A DNA stretch of 64,000 nt from NCBI GenBank assembly GCA_009823505.1, contig VZQC01011955.1, positions 1,025,497-1,089,496 on the forward strand, given 5' to 3'. Position numbers and translations under genes: made by a program. This document shows positions 12,011 to 22,850 of the stretch, in pieces (position 1 is the stretch's first letter; every line of letters starts with the position of its first letter). The DNA is from Rhizomys pruinosus. Its lineage: Eukaryota; Chordata; Mammalia; Rodentia; Spalacidae. Below the pieces are notes generated by a model, which was not told where the DNA came from, did not search any database, and saw only the letters and a list, made by a program, of their open reading frames with translations.

Positions 12011-13568
12011 CTAACAGACTACCTCGAGTGCTTGGTACTAAACACACAAGACCCACGTCCAGCTCTGCTGGACCCACGGAGAGCCCTCTCTACAAGCCTG
12101 GAGCTCCTAGTCTATAAAGTGGGAACAGACATAGCACTGAGTCTCAGAGCGTGTCTGGCCAGACGAATAGCAGAAATAAATGGACTAATGGCAGCTTTGA
12201 CCCCTCCAGTGAATGGCTTTAGTGGGTGACCATTAGACAATCTTCCAGGCCCTGTTTGTTTGCTTCTAGAAACTTCCTCTCTTTTTTCCATGTGGTTTAA
12301 CAGACCAGGCCTGAAGGCAGTCCAGGCTGGCAGTGGAGATGGGGATCTCTGATGTCGGATGGGCCAGCTTCAAATCTAAGCCACCCCTACATTCAAGTTT
12401 TGTGTTCTTGCATTAGCAACTTCAGTGCTCAAGTCTCAGTTTGCTCATCTATAAAATGGGGGCAAGAATTGTACTTGTTTCATATGGTTGTTGGGAAAAT
12501 GCAATTGGCAAATGCCTGTGCCAGAAATGAGCCTATCAACGTAACTGCTGAGTCCCCCACCGTGAATAAGCCAGCGAGCACCATGCCTCTGACCTGTATC
12601 TCCAGCCCTTTGCATGTTTATTTTGAGACAGGGTCTCCCTAAGTTGTTCAAGGCTGGCCTTGGGCTGGTTCTATAGCCTAGAATGACCTTGAATTTGTAT
12701 TTTTCTTTTTTTTTCTCTCTTTTTTTTTTTTTTTGTACTTTTCATTCCTACTGAATTTTCATCTCTTGCCAAGGTTGGCCAGGCCCAGGGTTGCACTTGA
12801 CACACGCTGAGCCATCAGCTTCCTCCAGCTCCTCCTCAGTGATCCAGGAAAGGAGGGGCTCTGCTCCCCCTGGGGGCTGTCCCCATGCAATGTGAGCTCA
12901 GGTGTGGCCACCAGCTTCCCACCCTGTGTTGGGTGGGGGGAGGGCTGTGAGAGCTTCCTGTAAGCCAGGCCCGGAGGAGGGGCTTTGACTCCTGTTCTAG
13001 GGCCTCCCTTAGTCAAGGGTCCTGCTGCTGCATGAGAACCCTCCTGAGCATCACTGGCTTTAGTTACCCTTAATTTCCGGTTCTGACTTGGCCTCAGTTT
13101 CCTTAGATGTAAAGTAAGCAGCATGGGGCTGGGCCAGCGGAGGCTTCTTCCACCTCAGGATCGCTGGGATTGCACTCAGGAGTCATGGTTCCACTTACAC
13201 ACTGGAGCTACGCACAGATTCCAGGACTGCAGACGTCTAGACACAAACCTAGGCTCTGAGGCTTTGTCTCCAGGGCTCCCCTTTGGCATCTCAAAGAGCA
13301 GGGTGAGGGCTCCCTTTGTTTCCTGAGTTCTATGAGAAAAAGCTCTTAGTGCAGGGCTTGGCACACAGTAGGTGCTTGATGAACAGTAACTGTTCAGAAA
13401 GATTCTGCCTTCACATTCACAGTGCCAGCATTCCTGCGGTTCCATCAGGGAGACTTGCTTTGTTCACGTCATTCATTCACTCATTCATTCATTCATTCAG
13501 CCAATCCTTTAGTCATCCATCCCAAGAATGTGTGCAAATACAGTTACAAGCATAAGAAATCAAGTGCT

Positions 13569-13800
13569 GGGGCTGGAGAGATGGCCTAGCGGTTAAGAGC
13601 GCCGACCACTCTTACAGAGGACCCGGGTTCGATCCCCAGCACCCACATGGCGGCCGAGAACCTTCTGAAACTCCAATTCCAGGAGAACTCCAATTCCACA
13701 GGAATCCGACACCCTCTTCTGACCTCCGCGGCATTGCACGACACGGGTGCACAAACCTGCATGCAGACAGTACACTCATACACATACAGAAATAAATTTA
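13569..13800 (+). mobile_element. B2/B3-type SINE, young subfamily
   Basis: tRNA-derived head GGGGCTGGAGAGATGGCC with box B GGGTTCGATCCCC. It carries the internal AACTCCAATTCCAGGAG duplication and an A-rich tail. Flanks AGAAATCAAGTGCT and AGAAATTGAGTGCT form an imperfect target-site duplication. Confidence 0.92.
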
Positions 13801-14230
13801 AGAAATTAAAAAAATAAAAAATAAAAATTCTAAAAAAAAAAAAGAAATTGAGTGCTAAGGTCCACTTTCAGCGCGAGGTGTGCTTAGATCTCGTCGCAGA
13901 GTCACAGTGGAGCAGGAGGCACTGGGCCCCTCTCTCCCGCAGCTGGCAATCAGCACTGCTTTCTCAGAACTCCGAGAGCTGCTAAGTTGTAGACAGTCTG
14001 CTATGTGTCTGAACCTATCATCAGACAAGGGAGCAATCTCAAGTGCCGGAATATTCACTAGAAGAGGCTTTGTGTCCTGAACCAATAAGATGGGGAACTG
14101 GGGGAGGCTTGTGTTAGTAGCATGTAAAGATCATAGCATCTAGAGTGCCAGCCTGTAGACGAAAGAGGGCAGGAATTTCTCTCCATCTTTAAAATTTCTC
14201 TCCATCCATTTCTTTAAAAAGAACCCTCTT

Positions 14231-14395
14231 GCCGGGCATGGTGGTGCACGCCTTTAATCCTAGCACTCGGGAGGCAGAGGCAGGCGGATCTTTGTGAGTT
14301 CAAGGCCAGCCTGGTCTACAGAGTGAGTTCCAGGACAGCTGGAATTTTTTTGTGTGTGAGTTCCAGGACAGGGAGACCTTGTCTCGAAAAGACCA
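14231..14395 (+). mobile_element. B1 SINE
   Basis: 7SL-derived B1 head GCCGGGCATGGTGGTGCACG through GAGTTCAAGGCCAGCCTGG, ending near GTCTCGAAAAGACC. Confidence 0.93.
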
Positions 14396-14670
14396 TAATT
14401 AATTAATTAAAATAAAAAGAACCCTCTCCCATCACATCAACACACCAGCCATTTTTGCCTTTTTTTTTTTTTGGATGCTGGTGTACTCCTCCACAGAGCG
14501 GTCCATTAAAAATTGCTTGGCTTTCACTAGTCTCCTGAATGTGTCATTACAGAACAAGGGTCTTGTTTCTCACAAGTCTTAATGCTGTGAATGAGCAGTC
14601 CTCAGGGCAGAACTGAATCTGAGAGAAGGCCTCTGTCTCGATCCAAGGAAGAACTTCTAATGCAGGGCTG

Positions 14671-14880
14671 ATGGGGTTGGAGAGGTGGCTCAGCAGTTAA
14701 GAGCACTGGCTGCTCTTACAGAGGACCCGGGTTCAGTTCCCAGCACCTTCGTGGCAGCTCACCACTGTCTGTAACTCCAGTTTCAAGGGATCTGACAGTC
14801 TCTTCTGGTTTCCAAAGGGATTGCACAACATAGGTGCACTCACATGCATGCAAAACACTCATACACATAAAAAAACCAAC
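14671..14880 (+). mobile_element. B2/B3-type SINE
   Basis: GGTTGGAGAGGTGGCTCAGC head, then GACCCGGGTTCAGTTCC. It lacks the internal duplication of the younger subfamily. Confidence 0.88.
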
Positions 14881-14994
14881 AGGGCTGGTCCCATATGAGA
14901 CAGGTGGTGAGAACCCTATTCTGAGAGGTACACAAGAAGAGTGGCACCTGCTCCCTGGGGAGCACTCTAAGGTCAACTTGTTCCTGTTTCTTTT

Positions 14995-15228
14995 TTTTAG
15001 TTTTTTTTATTTAATTTTTATTTTTGTATGTGTGTATGAATGTACTCTTTGCATATAGGTCATGCACCCGTGTCATGCAATGCCCCGGAGGTCAGAACAG
15101 GGTGTCGGACTCCCCTGGAACTGAAGTTAAAGATGGTTCTCAGCCACCATGTGGGTGCTGGGGATCAAACCCGGGTCCTCTGTAAGAGCAGTCAGTGCTC
15201 TTAACCTCTAGGCCATCTCTCCAGCCCC
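14995..15228 (-). mobile_element. B2/B3-type SINE
   Basis: Reverse orientation: T/A-rich tail complement at the left, box B complement GGATCAAACCCGGG, head complement ATCTCTCCAGCCCC at the right. Confidence 0.9.
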
Positions 15229-16499
15229 ACAGAACAAGGTCCCCTCCCTATACCAGACACTGATGAGACCCTGGTGGACTCTGAGCCCTTACCCACCACC
15301 AACCTCAATGCCCTACTGGAACAGTAATCCACCTCCCTGATTTCCCTGAGCAGGCCACCCCCAGGGGAGTTCTCGAGCTCCAGGCTGAGTCAGTAGCTGA
15401 CTAGCTGATCACCGCCATTGTCATTGTCCCTAGAGTGGCAGTCTCTCCCACAGCACCAAACAACCCAGGCAGCTCTGGAGGAGTGATTGCCACTCTGCCC
15501 TGCCCACCGCCTCCCAAGTGTCACATGGTACCATAGCAAGGAGGTAAAATCTGGGACCCACGCTGGAGGCTTCCCGAAAAGCAATTGCCTCCCAAACTTC
15601 TCTGAGGTCTGCTGTGTGCCCACACCTCACTGAAGCCTCCCTGTAGCTCAGCAGGATGGTAAAGTCTTGTTTTAACAAGGAAACAGGGGCTCAGAGAGAC
15701 AGAAACCATTTGATCTGCCCGGGATGGCAGAAATGTCAGGGTCAAGGTAGTGGAACATGGTCTGCCTCATGGGAGGGTCTAGAATTGTGGACTCAGATGA
15801 TGGGCAGGAAGCAGTGGGTATGTGGCTGGGGGCAGGGCACAGTGGCATTCCTGAGACAATCCCTTGTGTCAAGGTCCAGCAGACCCTGGGTTCAACACCC
15901 TTGGACCTGTGGAAACAAAAATCCAAGCAGTGTGCTGAAGGGAAGCAAGTTTTGATGTCTTATCCCTGGGCTTACTCCTCCCCTTCATAGGTTTCCGTTC
16001 CAACCCAGTCCACAGGGATCCCTGAGGGGGAACAGCATGGTTCTGGCCTGAAGTGTGAACTTGGTGGGGTTGCTTCAGCCCCCTTAGACTATCACAGAAA
16101 GCAAGAGTTGTGTGGGCTCATTCCATGGGTGGCAGGGAAGCCCAGAGAGGAGGGGTCTGTCCCCACGAGGGTAGGGCTGACTTCAGAGATGGGTTGCTGG
16201 GCTCCCTTCCTGAGTGGCAGGCATGTTGCCTGGGTTGGAATCTGCCCTTTCTCAGTCTTGTGACCTTGAGCAGGTCCTGACTTCTCCAGTTCACTCCTAT
16301 GGAAAGGGCACAGTGATGACCCCCTTGGGAAGGACTATGTGGAGTTAGGGCAAAATGTCCTTGTGCCTGGGAGGAAATGGAAGGGCCAACTCAGTTACAT
16401 TGGGGAACATAAAATGGTTCATCCTTATTGACCTCAAAGAGTTAAACACAAAATTTAAGGCCCAGTAGCTCCACTCTTGAGCAATATACAACAAATCAA

Positions 16500-16910
16500 C
16501 CAAAAGAGGAACTCAAACACAAACATGCATATACTAAGTGCTTGTGGCATTGTTGATAAAAGCCAGGTGACAGCTGCCCAAATCTTCACCAGCAGAAGAA
16601 TGGAAAGACAAAATGTGGTATGCCCATTCAAGGGAACATTATCCAGTAAAAGGAAGGAAGTGCTGACACATGCTCCAAAGTACAAATTCCACAAGTCAAG
16701 AGGAAGCCAGAAGGCCTTATTGCATTTATAGTAAGTGTCCAGAATAGGTCAGCCAACAACACAAAGCAGATCGAAACTGGGGAGGGAAGGGGACTGTTAC
16801 TGAGTGTATGGGTTTTTTTAGCAGGATGAAAATACTTTGGAACTAGACAGTGGCGTATTCACACTGTAAATGTCCCAAAGACCACCACAAAGGTGCTGGT
16901 TTAAAATGAG
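16500..16910 (+). mobile_element. ancient L1M-type LINE 3' end (second copy)
   Basis: Same element as 1810-2215, identical over most of its length. It carries the end of L1 ORF2 with stops, then L1 3' UTR. Confidence 0.75.
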
Positions 16911-16960
16911 TAATGCTCTGTCCTGTGAACTGCTTCTCATTAAATACAAAAAGTCATTAG

Positions 16961-17710
16961 CATGCTGATTTGCAGAGACAATGGAGTCAGACAGCTGACC
17001 TAGATCAGCTAGGATAAGTCAGTTTCTATGTCAAAGCCACCATTTACACGTTTTAAAAGGAAAAGAATATTTGCAGGCTGTTGGGGTGGGGAAGAGACAA
17101 AGTGTATGGTAAGCAACAGGGCTGTATACAGAAAATGTTCAATAAATGTAAGATTGCAACAGGCAGTACAAAAACACCCCCCCCATGATCAAAGGTACAA
17201 TACCCCCACCTCAGCATGCATCATACATACTGTGGAGAGGTGGGGGGGTGAGGAAGATGTGAGTCACTGTCCAGTTACTTCGAGTTCGAGTTACTTTGAG
17301 CTACTTTCTCCACCCCTCAGCTGTGTAGCTTAGAGATCTAGTTTCTGAAAACCTGCTCTATTGACACCAAGCACTAACTAGCTGATGGCTGCTGATATGT
17401 CAATTACTTTAAACAGGTACCTAAATTCTCCATGACAGTGACAACTAGTATTTGTGGAGCTCCAACATATGCTCAAGGCAGTGGGAAGGGATCTAGGGTC
17501 ATGGCCTTAAGTCTTTATAGCAAACCTTTAAAACAAAGGTTATTATTTTTCTTTAATTACAGATAAAGAAACTGAAGCTCAGGGAAAGTAGCTTACCCAA
17601 GGTCACATAGCTGATAAAGGCAGAAAAGGAACTTGATTGTAGCTACAGGGCTCATGTACTTAAGCATGAATTGATGTTTACCCTCTTATTGTTTACATCT
17701 GAAATGTCAC
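16961..17710. other. intergenic stretch
   Basis: No gene seen. It contains C/G runs at about 17178 and 17241 and a reverse MIR-like piece at about 17440-17650 (ACAGATAAAGAAACTGAAGC, then AAGGTCACATAGCTG). Confidence 0.6.
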
Positions 17711-19128
17711 TATGGTGGTTTGAATGAGAAATGCTCTCCATAAGCTTAAGTAGTTGGGGACTCTGTCCCCAGTGGGTGGTGCTGACTGGAGATGTCATGG
17801 AATCTTTAGAAGAAGCTGCTTCACTGGAGGAAGTGTGTCACTGGAGGGTGGGCTTTGAGAGTTCATAGCCTGGCCCCATTTGTAGTGTGTTCTCTTTCCA
17901 CTTTGAGTGTGTGATTGAAGATGTGATCTCTCAGCTTCCGGGTCCAGCTGCCTGCTGCCCTGTCTTCTTCACCAGTATAGACTCCCTCTCTGGGACTATA
18001 GGATAAAATAACCTCTTTATTCCACAAGTCACTTTTGGTCATGATGCTTTTTTCATAACAGAAAAATAACTAATACAGAACTTGCTACTAGAAATGGGGT
18101 TGTTTCTGTGAAGAACCTGACCTTGTTTTCTGAGGACTAGGGAAGACTTTGGAACTTTGGGCTGGAAAGGTGGTTGAATACAATAAGCACAGCTTAGTGG
18201 GCCATTCTAATAAGAGGCTGGAAAGCAGTAGTGGTGTGAGTAATTTGGATTGTAAAGGCTCGGCTCAAGAGGTTTCAGAGAGAAGCAAGGACTTTAACAG
18301 TGGGCTAGAGGCCATTGTGTGAAGCTGTGAAAGTAAAGTTTCAGTTGCAGTGGAGACCCCAAGATGTTGGATATGCCCAAGTCCAGAGACATCTGCGAAG
18401 GAGAGCTGATCACAGGGAGTGAAACAGCCCAATAGAGGGATGCGTGCTGCAGACCGGAGTGGAATCAACTAAGCCTTTTGAAACTATAGTTCCAGACACC
18501 AGACACGGCACTGCAGGGTTGGTGTTCCCTCTTCTGGGCTGGTCTTGCTTTGGTCCCAGTATTGCCTCACTATGCCCCATTCCTCCCTTTCGGAATGGGA
18601 ACATATATTTTGTGTCATTGTATATTGGATCTATGTGCTTTATTTAATACATAGTTGTTTTCCAGGGAGTCACAGAAGATTGCCTTAGGTCTCAAAAGAG
18701 ACTATACTTCAAACCAATCGTGTGAGACTCTGGGGACTTTAAAAGTTGAACTAAATGCATTTTGCTTATGAGATGATATTGAGTTTATGGGGACCAGGGA
18801 ATTGTGTGAATGAGAAAAGTTCCCCATAGACTCGAGAATTGGAACACTTGGTCAGTTTGTGGCGTTGTTTGGCTGGGGGAACCTTTAAGGAGTGGGACCT
18901 AGCTACAGGAAGGGAGTCACTAGGGGCAGGCATGGCAGGGCATAGCTCGGCCTCTGGTTCCTGTAGCTCTCTGCTGCCTGACCTTCTGCGATCCATGGAG
19001 TGACTACCACACACGGCTGCTGTCATGAACTCCAGCATGACTGGAGCACTCTGAAAATGTGAGCTGAAGAGTAAATCTTTCCTTCCTCAGTTTGTTCCGT
19101 CAGCTGCCACAGTTACTGTGATGCAAAA
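17711..19128 (+). mobile_element. MaLR element with two LTRs and short internal region
   Basis: A 5' LTR (about 17711-18074) begins GTGGTTTGAATGAGAAATGC-like, has a polyadenylation-like AATAACC region and ends CTAATACA. It is followed by the typical MaLR internal start ACTTGCTACTAGAAATGGGG. A diverged internal region runs to about 18795. A second, older-looking LTR (about 18796-19128) repeats the GTGTGAATGAGAAAAGTTCC start. MaLRs are nonautonomous ERVL relatives; there is no open reading frame of note. Confidence 0.75.
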
Positions 19129-19160
19129 ATATCTATATCTAAGTTGCTCTAATTTTTTTC

Positions 19161-19264
19161 AAGGATTATCTTTTTTTTTTTTTTAGTAGAGTACTTTTAT
19201 TTTTCCAAAGCCAATTTTTATTGAAGCTTTGTGCATTTCATACAAATTATTTAAGGATTATCTT
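19161..19264 (-). mobile_element. short retroposed insert with 12-bp target-site duplication
   Basis: The 12-base word AAGGATTATCTT occurs at 19161-19172 and again at 19253-19264. Between them is an 80-base insert that starts with a T run, so its poly(A) tail is on the minus strand. The insert is too short to assign to a family; a 5'-truncated L1 end is likely. It sits just upstream of the SERF2 pseudogene. Confidence 0.7.
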
Positions 19265-19285
19265 GTAAAGAAAATATATACTCAG

Positions 19286-19735
19286 GTCGGAGCCGCTGTG
19301 GTCGCCATGACCCACGGTAACCAGAGTGAGCTTGCCCACCAGAAGAATATGAAAAAGCAGAGCGACTCAGTTAAGGGAAAGTGGCTTTCTGCTGCCGGCC
19401 ACAAGCAGAGGGACGGAGATCATGCAGCAGAAGCAGAAAAAGGCAAACGAGAAGAAGGAGGAACCTAAGTAGCTTTGTGGCATTGTGTCCAGCCCTCTTG
19501 CCCTTTGCCTGTGTGCCTGGAGCCGGTCCCACCATGCTGGAGTTTCTTCCTGCAGTGCTCACAGGTCCCAGCACGGATGGCGTTCCCTTTGCCCTGCGTC
19601 TGCAGCCAGTCCCTTCTGTACTTCCTTCCCCTCAGGTAGCCTCTCTCCCCCTGGGCCACTCCCGGGGGTGAAGGGGTTACCTCTTCCCTGTGTTTTTTAT
19701 TCCTGTGGGGCAAACCCCAAAGATCCTACTAGTAA
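19286..19735 (+). pseudogene. SERF2: SERF2 processed pseudogene
   Basis: SERF2 is a short, very basic protein linked to protein aggregation. The copy starts with a GC-rich 5' UTR piece and an ATG at 19307. The reading [20 protein letters not shown] closely matches the family N-terminus. About 12 bases are missing after codon 25, where the parent has Arg-Arg-Asp-Asp. A 2-base loss near 19418 then shifts the frame; the parental C-terminus resumes in another frame and ends at the TAG at 19470-19472. SERF2-like 3' UTR continues to about 19735. There are no introns, and the poly(A) end is eroded. It is an intronless, disabled retrocopy; the parent gene is elsewhere. Confidence 0.88.
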
Positions 19736-20039
19736 CAACTATTTATAATGAGTCCTAAAGAAACTTACCTTCTAGGTGCTGCAAAGGTTTTAATACGAGA
19801 GACTTTCTTACCCCCCCATAGAACAAGGAGAAATATGATGATGATGATGTCATTCTCCAACTGTAAATTGGAGCCAACTGTCATAGAGGTAATCTCTTAT
19901 AAAACCAGTAAAACTGCCTTCTTTAATTGACTAATAGACATAGGAACTGTGAAAAGGATTATTCACTATTCAGAAGCAAATATAATACTAAAGTCTCCTT
20001 AAGCTATGCACTTAAGCAAAATATATTAATACAGGAGCT

Positions 20040-20985
20040 CTGACATCAGCAATGGATTATTCATATATCAAGGAGATGTTGGCCAAGGGATCCAAGCACC
20101 CACAAAAGGTAAAGGCTCCTTGCCTCCAATCTGGGATATCTGCAAGAAGAGAGGCGATAAAGCCCTGCTGTCAAAGACCTGATGTTAACATGGGAAAGAT
20201 GTATTGAGACCACACACACAAGTGTACAGATGGTCTCTGGAATACCAGAGAGTGTTACCAAAGGCCACCAAACCAATAAAACAAATATGGGTCTCCTTGA
20301 GTCAAGCAAGACTCCTCTGTCAGCACCAGCTACACCTCACCTGCCTGGAAATACTGTGTAGCAGAGGCAGCCATATGCCTGTATATCCCAAATCTAATTG
20401 GCTATTGGCTCTCTCCTTGGAGGAATAACCCACGGCTGATGCCACAAGCTTACATCCTCTACTGGTTAGGAGATGTTATAAGCCACAGTAAGACCCTGTC
20501 ATATTTAACAGAAAAAAATGTAATTCATGGATTAACATACCATCCAAACATCTGTGTCTATACCAAAGTAACCATACCTAACCAATAGTACGTTTAAATA
20601 CCATCATATTCTAATTGCTTGTGCTTCTTAGTAGGATCGAAAGGTTATTCCTGGAAAACTGTCAGCCCATGAAAGGAAAAGCCAGAGAAAATAAACAAGA
20701 GAGACAAAAAAAAAAAAAAAAAAAAAAAAACTGTTTTGCTTCTCATCCCACCTGTGCCCCTTTTTCTAAGCCTAGGGAACAATCTGTGGAAGAGGGGCAT
20801 GGTAAAATGTAAGGGCTGTGACTGGGTAAATGGCGAAATTACAGCAATATAGTCTGGACACTCATTTGATAACTTCATTGAACATACTAAACCCCCCCCC
20901 CGCTGGACTAGGAAACCCATGGCTGTGTGTTTGGGCACAACTGCTTGCAAATGGTTTACATGAAGGATCTGTTCTCATAAATTTA
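20040..20985 (+). other. unassigned, probably repeat-derived stretch
   Basis: No gene. A run of about 22 A lies at 20708-20730 and a C run at 20893-20901. The sequence after the A run resembles the 3' region of rodent L1, but I cannot place it firmly. Confidence 0.35.
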
Positions 20986-21190
20986 TACTTTTGTTAAAAA
21001 TGAAAAAAAAACATAGAGAAAGATGCAGGACAGTTATGCAGAATGCATGATCTGGGTGGGGTGGGGTGGGAAGGGAACAGAAACTGAATTGGAAAATGAG
21101 TATGAGAAATACACAAAGCAATCAATATAAAAAGAAAGTTAAAAAAAATAAAAATAAATAAAAGTAGCTTTGTTAAAAAAAAAAAACGAA
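20986..21190 (+). mobile_element. probable L1 3' tail, G-rich (family member 1)
   Basis: It shares GAGAAAGATG...GCAGAATGCATGATCTG followed by a G-rich run with the elements at 21402-21625 and 49078-49298. It ends in an A-rich tail. Confidence 0.5.
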
Positions 21191-21237
21191 ATATACTACT
21201 CAGAAGATAATTCCTATTGTTTCTGTTTTTGTTTGTT

Positions 21238-21386
21238 TTTGAGATTGGGGGTGGGGGGGATCTCTCTGTAGCCACAGCTGACCTGGAACTCACTAATTAG
21301 ACTAGGCTGGCATCTGTCTCACAGAGATCCGCCTGCCTCTGCCTCCAGAGTGCTAGGATTAAAGGCATATACCACCACACCCAGCT
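21238..21386 (-). mobile_element. B1 SINE
   Basis: Reverse B1 ending ATTAAAGGCATATACCACCA. Confidence 0.85.
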
Positions 21387-21401
21387 CCAGTATAGATTTT
21401 T

Positions 21402-21625
21402 TCTTTTTTTTATTATATATATTTTTTGTACAAGATTATGTTACTAATCAAATCTAGACCCGTGTCCCCCACCCAACCCCCCCACCCCACCAGAATGTCC
21501 CTCACCCAACCCCCCCACCCCACCAGAGCTCATACATTCTGCCAAACATGCTTTTCATATCTTTCTCAGTCTTTGTCAAAATTCTCCATGTGGAAGTTGA
21601 CTGTTTTGAGCAGAAGTTCACCGTT
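21402..21625 (-). mobile_element. short retroposed tail with 14-bp target-site duplication (family member 2)
   Basis: Flanked by CAGTATAGATTTTT at 21388-21401 and 21626-21639. The insert has its A-rich tail on the minus strand. It contains the ACTTCCACATGGAGAAT-type body (seen here in reverse) and a duplicated G-rich block. Probably a truncated L1 3' end. Confidence 0.7.
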
Positions 21626-21641
21626 CAGTATAGATTTTTAA

Positions 21642-21649
21642 TTGCCTAT

Positions 21650-21680
<31 letters not shown>

Positions 21681-21683
21681 TTG
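21642..21683 (+). repeat. (TTTA)n microsatellite
   Basis: About ten ATTT/TTTA units directly before a reverse B1. They probably arose from its tail. Confidence 0.95.
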
Positions 21684-21689
21684 GTCTTT

Positions 21690-21827
21690 TCAAGACAGGG
21701 TCTCCCTGTAGCCCCAGCTGTCCTGGAATTTGCTCTGTAGACCAGGCTGGCCTTGAACCCACAAAGATCCACCTGCCTCTGCCTCCCGAGTGCTAGGATT
21801 AAAGGCGTGCGCCACCACACCTGGCAT
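21690..21827 (-). mobile_element. B1 SINE
   Basis: Reverse B1: ACAGGGTCTCCCTGTAGCCC through ATTAAAGGCGTGCGCCACCA. Confidence 0.93.
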
Positions 21828-21928
21828 TAATTGCCATTTTAGACTGTGCAATAATGTAGTGATATGATGTAGAAAAGCAATTATTTAAGGAAAAGAACGA
21901 AATGACACTTATGAAAAAAATATTTTTA

Positions 21929-22035
21929 GGGGCTGGAGAGATGACTCAGCGGCTAAGAGCACCGACTGCTTTTGCAGAGGACTTGGGTTTGATTCCCAGC
22001 ACATGGTGGCTAAGAACCATCTTTATATTTTGGTT
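21929..22035 (+). mobile_element. B2/B3-type SINE, 5' fragment
   Basis: GGGGCTGGAGAGATGACTCA head and box B GGGTTTGATTCCC, then a break at about 22035. Confidence 0.85.
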
Positions 22036-22072
22036 GTTAGCCTTAGCCTTTAATGGCCGAGCTATCCCTTTA

Positions 22073-22230
22073 AGCTGGGCATGGTGGTGCACGCCTTTAA
22101 TCCTAGCACTCGGGAGGCAGAGGCAGGCAGATCTTTGTGAGTTCAAGGCCAGCCTGGTCTACAGAGTGAGTTCCAGGACAGCTGAGGCTGCAGGGAGACC
22201 CTGTCTCAAAAAGACCAAAAAAAAAAAAAA
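22073..22230 (+). mobile_element. B1 SINE
   Basis: GCTGGGCATGGTGGTGCACG head with an A-run tail. Confidence 0.93.
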
Positions 22231-22526
22231 AGAACTGTCTTTAACCCAGAAGTGGTGGCATGCGCCTTTAATCCTAGCACTCTGGAGGCAGAGGCAGGTG
22301 GATCTCTGTGAGTCCAAGGCCAGCCTGGTCTACAGAATGAGTTCCAGGCCAGCTGGGGCTATAGGAAAAAAAAAAAAAAGAACTGTCTTTAACCCAGAAG
22401 TGGTGGCATGCGCCTTTAATCCTAGCACTCTGGAGGCAGAGGCAGGTGGATCTCTGTGAGTCCAAGGCCAGCCTGGTCTACAGAATGAGTTCCAGGCCAG
22501 CTGGGGCTATAGGGAGACCCTGTCTC
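22231..22526 (+). repeat. tandem duplication of a 148-bp B1-containing unit
   Basis: AGAACTGTCTTTAACCCAGA plus a B1 body recurs at 22231 and 22379 with almost no change. The second B1 runs on to an A-rich tail at about 22553. Because the unique flank is copied with the B1, this is local duplication between A runs, not two insertions. Confidence 0.93.
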
Positions 22527-22730
22527 AAAAACAAAACAAACAAACAAAAAAATGAAAGAATATTTTTCTTCACTAACTCAGCAAATGTTCAGAGAATACC
22601 GACTGGATGCCAAGGAGGCAAGCACTGCTCCAGGTGTATCAGTGCAGGGGACTGTGGTTCCAACATAGCATAATCAGTTGATAATGGAGAGGAGAGAGAA
22701 ATAAGAAAAATATTAAACAGAGCTAAATAT

Positions 22731-22850
22731 CAGCCCCTAGGCCTTGACCATTCATGGGGACTGGACTGCTCTGGAAGAACTTCTGTCTGTAGAGCAGAGG
22801 ACCTAGCCAGCTCCTTAGTGATGAGGGGCATGCTGGGTTTTCAAGTGAAG
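22731..22850 (+). repeat. 120-bp direct repeat, copy 1
   Basis: Starts CAGCCCCTAGGCCTTGACC and ends TTTTCAAGTGAAG. It recurs at 23483-23602 with only about two differences. A B4-type SINE follows directly. Confidence 0.95.

Larger units (their letters stand above)
9374..16960 (+). repeat. intact copy of the 7.6-kb duplicated unit
   Basis: This is the cleaner copy. In order it holds: a short flank (9374-9480), a CATC-type array (9481-10430), unique-looking DNA (10431-11470), a CA/ACATGC-rich array (11480-12010), MIR-like pieces (near 12435-12525 and 13075-13115), a SINE (13569-13800), a B1 (14231-14395), two B2-type SINEs (14671-14880 and 14995-15228), MIR-like sequence (about 16215-16330) and an L1M tail (16500-16910). 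Both partial copies align only to this span. Confidence 0.93.

Noticed and set aside
13569..13800. tRNA gene suggested by intact box A and box B
   Set aside because: The promoter boxes belong to a tRNA-derived SINE; no acceptor stem pairing or full cloverleaf is present.
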